From: Pacificoceanicola sp048553275
GTDB taxonomy: Bacteria > Pseudomonadota > Alphaproteobacteria > Rhodobacterales > Rhodobacteraceae
Length of the DNA: 64,000 nucleotides
Reading direction: 5' to 3'
Assembly (NCBI RefSeq): GCF_048553275.1
Contig: NZ_JBLZMW010000010.1
Coordinates: 1-64,000, forward strand
The notes under the pieces are model-generated. The model saw only the letters and a list, made by a program, of their open reading frames with translations. It did not search any database and was not told the origin of the DNA. Position numbers and translations under genes: made by a program. Shown here in pieces: positions 58,167 to 64,000 of this stretch (the stretch's first letter is position 1; each line of letters begins with the position of its first letter).

Positions 58167-58645
58167 CCTTCCCACAGGACCTCGCCGCGGCCATCCGTGC
58201 GGACGACGCATGGCGCGCCTTGCAAACGCATGTCGAGACCACCGTTGGCGCAAAGCTCTTCACAATCATGACCGTTGACATGGAGGCGATGCTCGCCCGG
58301 CGCGCCTACAGCTCGGATCCGGTCAACTACCCGGCCGCAGGGACGAAACCGATCACTCCGAACCGCTGGTTCGATCATGTTCACGGCCGGGGAAAAACTT
58401 TCGTCGCCAACACGTTGGAAGAGATCGACACGGTGTTTCCCGATGCAAAGCTGATCGGCGCGTTGGGCTGCGGATCAGTGATCAATCTGCCGATCAGCGA
58501 CAATGGCCATCTGGTTGCAACCATGAACATCCTGCACGAAGCAGGCCACTACACCCCCGAGCGTGTCACCCTCACCGAAGAGATGCTGGCCGGTCCCGCC
58601 CATGATGCCTATCACAAGGCGCGTTCATTCGGCCCGCTTTTGTGA
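58163..58645 (+). CDS. GAF-domain-like small protein
   Basis: A 160-residue protein with a GAF-like pattern: FTIMTVDMEAMLARRAYSSDPVNYPAAGTKP, then RGKTFVANTLEEIDTVFPDAKLIGALGCGSVINLPI and HLVATMNILHEAGHYTPERV. It has no helix-turn-helix or catalytic partner domain. Start at 58163 overlaps the hydrolase stop (ATGA); the longer frame from 58016 is inside that gene. It may sense or bind the transported compound, and its 3' end overlaps the convergent regulator gene by 21 bp. Function unknown. Confidence 0.8.
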   Translation: MTFPQDLAAAIRADDAWRALQTHVETTVGAKLFTIMTVDMEAMLARRAYSSDPVNYPAAGTKPITPNRWFDHVHGRGKTFVANTLEEIDTVFPDAKLIGALGCGSVINLPISDNGHLVATMNILHEAGHYTPERVTLTEEMLAGPAHDAYHKARSFGPLL

Positions 58646-59218
58646 CGCGTTCAAATCGCCAAAGATGTCCAAAGTCCCGGTCCAGAGCACCCGGGCCGGC
58701 GTGTCGAACGGATTGGACCAGGCGTGCGCGCGCGTGCTGTCATAATGGGCGCTGTCACCCGCGGACAGCACCATGCGCTGCCCCTCAAGCGTGAACTCAA
58801 GCCGTCCATCCAGCAGATAGAAGGTTTCTTCCCCGGCGTGGCCGGTTTTTTCGGACTTGTAACCCGGTTGGATCGTCAACACGAAACACGACAGCTCGGA
58901 GCCGGGAAACACCGCGCCGAGCCGCTCATACGTCACCTCTGACGCGCCCAGCAAAAAGCGCGGGCGCGCGCCTTCGCGTGTAATACAATCCGCCGGCTGT
59001 GGCTTGCCGACAAAAGCCTCCATCCCCACCCCGAGCGCCGCAGCGATCCGGGCCAGCGTTGTCAAAGTCGGGGTGGCCTTGTCCCGCTCGATCAGGCTCA
59101 GGTAACCCGTCGAAATGCCCGCGGCCTCCGACACCTCGTTCAAGGTCATGTCCAGCTTTTGCCGACGTGACCGGATCATACCGCCGATCCCGAGCGTCTC
59201 TTCCAGAGTTCCGTCCAA
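58625..59218 (-). CDS. Cro/C1-type HTH regulator with C-terminal cupin domain (PuuR-like)
   Basis: A 197-residue regulator. IRSRRQKLDMTLNEVSEAAGISTGYLSLIERDKATPTLTTLARIAAALGV is a standard XRE helix-turn-helix; the C-terminal cupin contains GHAGEETFYLLDGRLEFTLEGQRMVLSAGDSAHYDSTRAHAWSNP. A TTG start at 59218 is supported by GGGAGGGCGG upstream. It is the last gene downstream of a peptide-importer operon (59279-62830) and converges with the GAF-type gene. Members of this family commonly control polyamine or amino-compound uptake, so it may regulate one or both neighbouring importers. Confidence 0.9.
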   Translation of the reverse strand: MDGTLEETLGIGGMIRSRRQKLDMTLNEVSEAAGISTGYLSLIERDKATPTLTTLARIAAALGVGMEAFVGKPQPADCITREGARPRFLLGASEVTYERLGAVFPGSELSCFVLTIQPGYKSEKTGHAGEETFYLLDGRLEFTLEGQRMVLSAGDSAHYDSTRAHAWSNPFDTPARVLWTGTLDIFGDLNASQKRAE

Positions 59219-59278
59219 ATTCCGCCCTCCCTGCGCAGGTTTAGCACGGGTTTTCGTTCATGCACCCGCATAAGTGCA

Positions 59279-60040
59279 CTACCCCGCATGGCGAACCCGC
59301 TCTCCGGCCCCAAGGCTCGCGGCATAAAGCTCCCGCGAATAGGGTGCATCCAGCCGACCATCGCGCAACCGCGCAACCGGGGCCTCTTCGACAAGCTGCC
59401 CTTGGCGCAACACCCCAAGCCTGTCGCACAGGAAGCTGACCACCGGCAGCGAATGCGTGACCAGGACATACGTCAGCCCCCGCTCCTCCCGCAAACGGAC
59501 AAGCAGGTTCAGGATTTCCGCTTGCACGCTCACATCCAGCGCGCTTGTTGGCTCATCCAGCAACAACAGCCTCGGGTTCAGCATCAGTGCCCGGGCAATC
59601 GCCACCCTTTGCCGCTGTCCACCAGAAAGCTGATGCGGAAAGCGAAACCGATAACGCGGATCGAGTCCGACGCTCGCCATCATCTCGATGACGCGGTCAT
59701 CGCGCTCTGCGATCCCATGGATCTGCAGCGGCTCCGACAGGGTGGCATCTACCGTGCGGCGCGGATGCAGGGAGGCGTAAGGGTCCTGAAAGACCATCTG
59801 GCAGTGGCGGGCGAATTCTCTCTGGCCGATGCCGCGCCGCATCGCCCCGTCGAGCGCAATGGTTCCGCGCCAATCCTGCGCCATGCCGACAACGGCACGC
59901 AGGATCGTCGACTTCCCCGACCCGCTTTCGCCAACCAGAGCGTAGCTTTCCCCCTGCGCGACACGCAGCGAAACATCCTGAACCACGTCGACGCGGCCAT
60001 AACGGACGAACAGGTTTTCGATGGTCAGCGCGTCACTCAT
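59279..60040 (-). CDS. peptide-type ABC importer, ATP-binding protein 2 (DppF type)
   Basis: A 253-residue, rather short DppF-type ATPase: Walker A GESGSGKSTILRAVVGM, FQDPYASLHPRRTVDATL, LSGGQRQRVAIARALML and LLLDEPTSALDVS. It lacks the long cysteine-bearing C-terminal extension found in the other DppF proteins of this window. Start overlaps the first ATPase gene by 4 bp. Confidence 0.92.
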   Translation of the reverse strand: MSDALTIENLFVRYGRVDVVQDVSLRVAQGESYALVGESGSGKSTILRAVVGMAQDWRGTIALDGAMRRGIGQREFARHCQMVFQDPYASLHPRRTVDATLSEPLQIHGIAERDDRVIEMMASVGLDPRYRFRFPHQLSGGQRQRVAIARALMLNPRLLLLDEPTSALDVSVQAEILNLLVRLREERGLTYVLVTHSLPVVSFLCDRLGVLRQGQLVEEAPVARLRDGRLDAPYSRELYAASLGAGERVRHAG

Positions 60041-60870
60041 GTGCCGCCTCCGGCGTTGCGGTCCATGACCGGCAGGAATTTACGCGTCTCGTCCATGCGC
60101 GGCACGGACTCCAGCAGGCCACGCGTATAGGGATGTTTGGCAAGCTGCAGGGCACCGCCCTCCAGTTCCTCCACCACCTCGCCCCGATTCATCACCAGAA
60201 TGCGGTCGCAGTAGCGCGCCACCAGATCGAGATCGTGGGAAATCAGGATCAGCCCCATACCGTTTTCCACGATCATCTCTTCGATCAGGTCAAGCACCTG
60301 CGCCTGCACACTGACATCCAGCGCAGACGTCGGCTCATCCGCGATCAGGATATCGGGCTTGGGGATCAACATCATCGCGATCATCACGCGCTGCCCCATG
60401 CCGCCCGAAACCTCATGCGGATACAGCCCCATCACATGCTCCGGATCGTTGATCCGCACCTTTTCAAGCATGGCCAGAACCCGTGCCCGCACCGCGCCCC
60501 GCGCAATGCGTTCATGCACGCGCAGCGCCTCGACGATTTGCGCGCCCACGGTCATCACCGGGTTCAGCGAATAGCGCGGGTCCTGCATCACCATGGAGAT
60601 CCGCGCACCCCGGATGGCCCGCATCTCGCGGTCGCTCATGCCCATCAGATCACGGCCCTCGAAGGCCAGCCGCGCAACACTGACCCGCGCAGGCGGGCGC
60701 AGCAGCCGCAGAATGGCCCGCCCGGTCAGCGATTTGCCCGATCCGCTTTCGCCCACGATCCCGAGACGCTCGCGCCCAAGATCGAAGGTCACGCCACGCA
60801 CCACCTCGACGCGCCCTCGCGGGCTGGGAAAGCTGACGCGCAGATCGCGCAGTTCCAGAAGCGGCGGCAT
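60037..60870 (-). CDS. peptide-type ABC importer, ATP-binding protein 1 (DppD type)
   Basis: A 277-residue ATPase: ELRDLRVSFPSPRGRVEVVRGV, Walker A GESGSGKSLTGRAILRLL, MQDPRYSLNPVMTVGAQI, VSGGMGQRVMIAMMLIPKP (signature slightly changed, GGMGQ instead of GGMRQ) and LIADEPTSALDVS. Short C-terminus without the cysteine cluster. Its start coincides with the last base of the DppC gene. Confidence 0.92.
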   Translation of the reverse strand: MPPLLELRDLRVSFPSPRGRVEVVRGVTFDLGRERLGIVGESGSGKSLTGRAILRLLRPPARVSVARLAFEGRDLMGMSDREMRAIRGARISMVMQDPRYSLNPVMTVGAQIVEALRVHERIARGAVRARVLAMLEKVRINDPEHVMGLYPHEVSGGMGQRVMIAMMLIPKPDILIADEPTSALDVSVQAQVLDLIEEMIVENGMGLILISHDLDLVARYCDRILVMNRGEVVEELEGGALQLAKHPYTRGLLESVPRMDETRKFLPVMDRNAGGGT

Positions 60871-61772
60871 CAGCGGCCCTCCCTCTGCTTCGGGTCCAGC
60901 ACATCGCGCAGCCCGTCACCCAAAAAGCAAAAGCCCAGCGAAACGATGATGATGGCAAAGCCCGGCATCGTCGCCACCCACCACTGATCAAGAATGAACG
61001 AGCGCCCGCGTGAAATCATCGCGCCCCATTCCGGCAGCGGCGGCTGCGCCCCAAGCCCGAGAAAACCCAGGCCCGCCGCAGTCAGGATGATCCCCGCCAT
61101 GTCCAGCGTCACCCGGATGATCGTCGAGGACAGGCACAGCGGGATGACATGCAGTCCGATCACCCGAAAATGCGACGCGCCCTGCAGGCGCACGGCGGCG
61201 ATGAACTCCGAATTGCGGAAGGTCAGTGTTTCGGCCCGCGCGATCCGCGCATAGGCCGGCCAGGCCGTCACTGCGATGGCAATGATCGCATTCTGCAGCC
61301 CCGCCCCGAGCGCCGCGACGAAGGCCAGCGCCATGATCAGCTTCGGCAGCGACAGGAACACATCCGTCAGCGCCATCAGCACCCGGTCCACCCAGCCCCC
61401 GAAATATCCGGCCACGGCCCCGATGATCAATCCAAGCGGCGCCGAGATCACCGCCACCATGACCACGATCAATAGCGTGATCCGGGCGCCATGGATAATC
61501 CGGCTCAGGATATCGCGGCCCAGCTCATCCGTGCCCATCCAATGCGCCGCTGACGGCGGCAGGAGCCGATCACCCAAGTTTTGCCCGACCGGCGAATAGG
61601 GCGCCAGCCACGGCGCGAACAGGGCCACGATCACCAGCAGTGCGATGATCGCCGCACCCAGCATGGCCAGGGGATTACGCGCAAAGGCGCGCGCGATGGA
61701 CCACGCCTGCCCGGCCTGCGCCTGAAGGCGGGAGGCGGGCGCATCATCGGTCAGCCAATCAATCAAGGCCAT
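60870..61772 (-). CDS. peptide-type ABC importer, permease 2 (DppC type)
   Basis: A 300-residue permease with WMGTDELGRDILSRIIHGARITLLIV, LMALTDVFLSLPKLIMALAFVAAL and coupling loop EFIAAVRLQGASHFRVIGLHVIPLCLSS. The N-terminal tail before the first helix is about 35 residues. Shares one base with each neighbour. Confidence 0.93.
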   Translation of the reverse strand: MALIDWLTDDAPASRLQAQAGQAWSIARAFARNPLAMLGAAIIALLVIVALFAPWLAPYSPVGQNLGDRLLPPSAAHWMGTDELGRDILSRIIHGARITLLIVVMVAVISAPLGLIIGAVAGYFGGWVDRVLMALTDVFLSLPKLIMALAFVAALGAGLQNAIIAIAVTAWPAYARIARAETLTFRNSEFIAAVRLQGASHFRVIGLHVIPLCLSSTIIRVTLDMAGIILTAAGLGFLGLGAQPPLPEWGAMISRGRSFILDQWWVATMPGFAIIIVSLGFCFLGDGLRDVLDPKQREGR

Positions 61773-62830
61773 CAGCGACTCCTCGGATCGAACACGCGGT
61801 AAAGAAGGTCGGAGAGCCGGTTGATGACGATGAAAACCGTTCCGATCAGGATCGTCGCCCCCAGCACCGCCGCCATATCCGCCCGAAGCAGCGCCGTCGT
61901 CAGGTAGTTCCCGATCCCCGGCCAGCTGAACACGATCTCAACCATCACCGAACCTTCGAGCAGGACGGCATAGCTCAGGCCGATGACCGTGATCAGTTGC
62001 ACTCGGATCGGGTAGAAAGCGTGTTTCCAGATCACCGCCCATTCGCTCACACCCTTGACCCGCGCGGTGGTCACGAACTCCTGTGCGAGCTGATCGAGCA
62101 TGAAACTCCGGGTCATGCGCGCGATATAGGCAAGGCTGAAGAAGCCGAGAATGGCGGACGGCAGGATCAGATGGGATACCGCGTTGGCGAACACCGTCCA
62201 GTCCCCGGCGAGCAGCGCATCCACTGTCAAAAGCCCGGTGACCGTCGGCACCAGCCCGTCATAGAAAATGTCGATGCGCCCCGGCCCCGCGACCCAGCCA
62301 AGCCCGGCATAGAACACCGCCAGCCCGATCAGACCCATCCAGAATGCGGGCACCGAATAGCCAAGTAGCCCCAGTACCCGGATGATCTGATCAAGCCAGC
62401 TGCCCGCACGCGCCGCCGCGACCACGCCCATCGGCACGCCAAGCAGGACACCGATCGCGATGCCCACCGTGGCCATCTCGATCGTGGCCGGAAAGAACCG
62501 TTTGAGATCGTCCACTACGGGGCGGCCCGTGGTCAGGGACGTGCCGAGATCGCCGGTCAAGACGTCGCGCACATAGATGACAAACTGCGTCAGCAGCGGC
62601 TTGTCGAGGCCAAGCGCGATGCGCGTCGCGTCATAGACCTCCTGGCTGGCGCGATCGCCAACCACGGCCACGACCGGATCAATGGGCACGATCCGCCCGA
62701 TAAAGAACGTGATCGCCAGCAGCCCCAGGAACGTCAGCAGCGTCACAACGACAAACTGCATCACACCGACTGCGATGTCAGCCAGTCGCGCGGTTGCTGA
62801 ATGGGCGGTTTCGGACAGATCTGCGGACAA
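61772..62830 (-). CDS. peptide-type ABC importer, permease 1 (DppB type)
   Basis: A 352-residue permease, starting with a TTG codon preceded by AGAGGT. QFVVVTLLTFLGLLAITFFIGRIVPIDPVVAVVGD is the first helix and loop; the EAA segment reads LAQEFVTTARVKGVSEWAVIWKHAFYPIRVQLI. First gene of the minus-strand importer operon and divergent from the binding protein at 62999, which presumably supplies its ligand. The region upstream contains site F of the tripartite element. Confidence 0.9.
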   Translation of the reverse strand: MSADLSETAHSATARLADIAVGVMQFVVVTLLTFLGLLAITFFIGRIVPIDPVVAVVGDRASQEVYDATRIALGLDKPLLTQFVIYVRDVLTGDLGTSLTTGRPVVDDLKRFFPATIEMATVGIAIGVLLGVPMGVVAAARAGSWLDQIIRVLGLLGYSVPAFWMGLIGLAVFYAGLGWVAGPGRIDIFYDGLVPTVTGLLTVDALLAGDWTVFANAVSHLILPSAILGFFSLAYIARMTRSFMLDQLAQEFVTTARVKGVSEWAVIWKHAFYPIRVQLITVIGLSYAVLLEGSVMVEIVFSWPGIGNYLTTALLRADMAAVLGATILIGTVFIVINRLSDLLYRVFDPRSR

Positions 62831-62863
62831 GATTGACCTCTAGCACGGGTTCTGGGTTAATAT

Positions 62864-62887
62864 GTACGCATTACGAACAAAAGTTCT
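62864..62887. promoter_or_regulatory. tripartite operator-like element, site F (divergent importer promoters)
   Basis: GTACG-CATTA-CGAAC-AAAA-GTTCT, 34 bp upstream of the permease start (minus) and 112 bp upstream of the binding-protein start (plus). The first two half-sites fit fully and the third matches 3-4 of 5. Confidence 0.65.
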
Positions 62888-62914
62888 TTATATGTAAAGA
62901 TCAATCTGCTTACA

Positions 62915-62929
62915 GTAAAATTATTTTAC
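62915..62929. promoter_or_regulatory. AT-rich perfect palindrome in the divergent importer region
   Basis: GTAAAATTATTTTAC is a 15-bp perfect palindrome lying 70 bp upstream of the binding-protein start. It resembles the 15-mer found twice at 33481 and 52548 (about 12 of 15 positions against the reverse complement), suggesting a shared second regulatory site. Confidence 0.5.
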
Positions 62930-62998
62930 GACTCAGGTCCACCCGGGCCGAAAATCAGGCACCGAAAAAGGTGCAATCCGACCAACGGGAGTTGTCAC

Positions 62999-64000
62999 AT
63001 GAAAACACACCTCAGACATTTTACCGCTGCGCTCACGGCGCTTGCCCTTCTGGGAGCGCCGGCCAGGGCCGAAACGCCGCCCAATGTGCTTGTCGTGGCG
63101 CAGAACATCGACGACATCGTCGCACTGGACCCGGCACAGGCCTATGAATTCACCTCCAGCGAATACATGGCGAATGTCTATGACCGGCTCGTGCAGTACG
63201 ACGCCGAAGATACGACGGCGCTTGTCGGCGGCCTTGCCGAAAGCTGGGAGATGGACGCCGACGCCCGCACCATCACCTTCAAATTGCGCGACGGTGTGAG
63301 CTTTCATTCCGGCAATCCGCTTACGGCCGCAGACGTGATCTACAGCTTCAAGCGCGTCGTGGCGCTGAACAAGAACCCGGCCTTCATCCTGACCCAGCTG
63401 GGCTGGACCCCCGAAAACTTCGAGGAGATGGTGTCCGGTGACGGCAATACGGTCACCCTCAAGTACCAAGGCGAATTCTCCCCGGCTTTCGTGATGAACG
63501 TTCTGGCCTCGCGTCCCGCGTCCATTGTCGACAGTCAGCTTGTCATGTCGCACGAGGTTGACGGCGACATGGGCAATACCTGGCTGAACACCAATTCCGC
63601 CGGAACCGGGGCCTTCACGATGCAGATGTATCGCCCCGCCGAAATGCTGCGTCTCAGCGCAAATCCCGACTACTACAAGGGCGCGCCGAAGATGGAGCAG
63701 ATCATCATCCGTCATGTGGCAGAGGCGGCGACACAGCAATTGCTGCTCGAAAACGGCGACGTGGACATCGCGCGCAACATGACCCCGGAACAGGTGGCGG
63801 CCCTGCCCGAAGAGGGGTTCAAGGTCGGCATCCATCCTCAGGCCGCGATCCACTTCATTTCCTTCAATCAGAAGGTCCCTGCCCTGCAGTCAGAGGCGCT
63901 CTGGGAGGCCTCCCGCTATTTGATCGATTACGAAGGACTGACAAGCACCCTGCTCAAAGGGCAGATGGAAACCCATCAGGCCTTCTGGCCCAAGGGCTTC
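62999..64000 (+). CDS. peptide-type ABC importer, periplasmic binding protein (SBP family 5), truncated by the window end
   Basis: The first 333 residues of a family-5 binding protein (about 520 expected). Signal peptide KTHLRHFTAALTALALLGAPARA, then VVAQNIDDIVALDPAQAYEFTSSEYMANVYDRL, ITFKLRDGVSFHSGNPLTAADVIYSFKRV and the NTNSAGTGAFTMQMYRPAEM segment. ATG follows ACGGGAGTTGTC. Divergent from the permease/ATPase operon at 59279-62830, which lacks its own binding protein, so the two transcription units likely encode one importer. Confidence 0.92.
   Translation, partial: MKTHLRHFTAALTALALLGAPARAETPPNVLVVAQNIDDIVALDPAQAYEFTSSEYMANVYDRLVQYDAEDTTALVGGLAESWEMDADARTITFKLRDGVSFHSGNPLTAADVIYSFKRVVALNKNPAFILTQLGWTPENFEEMVSGDGNTVTLKYQGEFSPAFVMNVLASRPASIVDSQLVMSHEVDGDMGNTWLNTNSAGTGAFTMQMYRPAEMLRLSANPDYYKGAPKMEQIIIRHVAEAATQQLLLENGDVDIARNMTPEQVAALPEEGFKVGIHPQAAIHFISFNQKVPALQSEALWEASRYLIDYEGLTSTLLKGQMETHQAFWPKGF

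Noticed and set aside
1..64000. tRNA, rRNA, CRISPR arrays, prophage or toxin-antitoxin genes
   Set aside because: None seen. Repeats found are too few and too dispersed for a CRISPR array, and no cas, integrase or structural phage genes are present.

Overview
The window looks like a chromosomal or large-replicon segment from an alphaproteobacterium of the Rhodobacteraceae (Roseobacter-group) type. This rests on the high GC content, tight gene overlaps of the ATGA/TGATG kind, the family make-up (several peptide and polar-amino-acid ABC importers, RidA, FCD-type GntR, an anthranilyl-CoA pathway) and the style of the signal peptides. The assignment is inference from gene content, not from a marker gene.

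Left edge (1-2750): a decayed strip. It holds the 3' end of an IS110-family transposase, two copies of a 32-bp repeat, the 3' end of an IS5-type transposase, a fatty-acid-oxidation gene cut off at that scar, an intact YciA-type thioesterase and a frame-broken AbrB-family membrane gene. About 500 bp without a recognisable gene follow.

Tryptophan/anthranilate operon (2768-12687, minus strand): 2-aminobenzoyl-CoA monooxygenase/reductase, SDR, MarR regulator, enoyl-CoA hydratase, acyl-CoA dehydrogenase, 2-aminobenzoate-CoA ligase, tryptophan 2,3-dioxygenase, kynureninase, thioesterase, RidA. Nearly every junction overlaps, so this is one transcription unit taking tryptophan via kynurenine and anthranilate into a hybrid CoA-dependent route. 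Kynurenine formamidase is not in the window. A 30-bp inverted repeat upstream of the first gene is a candidate MarR operator.

Hydantoin-type cluster (12973-18798): a divergent FCD-GntR regulator, a polar-amino-acid ABC importer, a class V PLP enzyme lacking the cysteine-desulfurase loop cysteine, and a dihydropyrimidinase/hydantoinase. Amide cluster (18844-26777, minus): AmiC sensor, AmiR/ANTAR antiterminator, peptide-type ABC importer with a fused double ATPase, and acetamidase/formamidase, preceded by a strong intrinsic terminator between leader and amiC.

Catabolic and transport island (27053-64000): GST, old yellow enzyme, DapA-like lyase/synthase, TIM-barrel isomerase, divergent FAD amine/amino-acid oxidase and aldehyde dehydrogenase; a peptide importer with M24 peptidase and SDR; a second peptide importer with three consecutive binding proteins, M24 and M20 hydrolases and an aldo/keto reductase-RidA fusion; a second polar-amino-acid importer with a polysaccharide-deacetylase-like enzyme and a GAF-type protein; and a third peptide importer with a Cro/C1-cupin regulator, divergent from a binding protein that runs off the end. 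In all there are six ABC importers in about 50 kb, most beside an enzyme that cuts C-N bonds.

The most interesting signal is regulatory. Six promoter regions between 30.7 and 62.9 kb carry the same tripartite element, GTNCG-N5-CGNAC plus a third half-site four bases away, placed 14-64 bp from start codons (one of them 112 bp from its second, divergent gene). No regulator in the window obviously fits it. The three-half-site layout resembles operators of IclR-family activators/repressors of the PcaU/PobR type, so a common regulator encoded elsewhere may link these scattered genes into one regulon.
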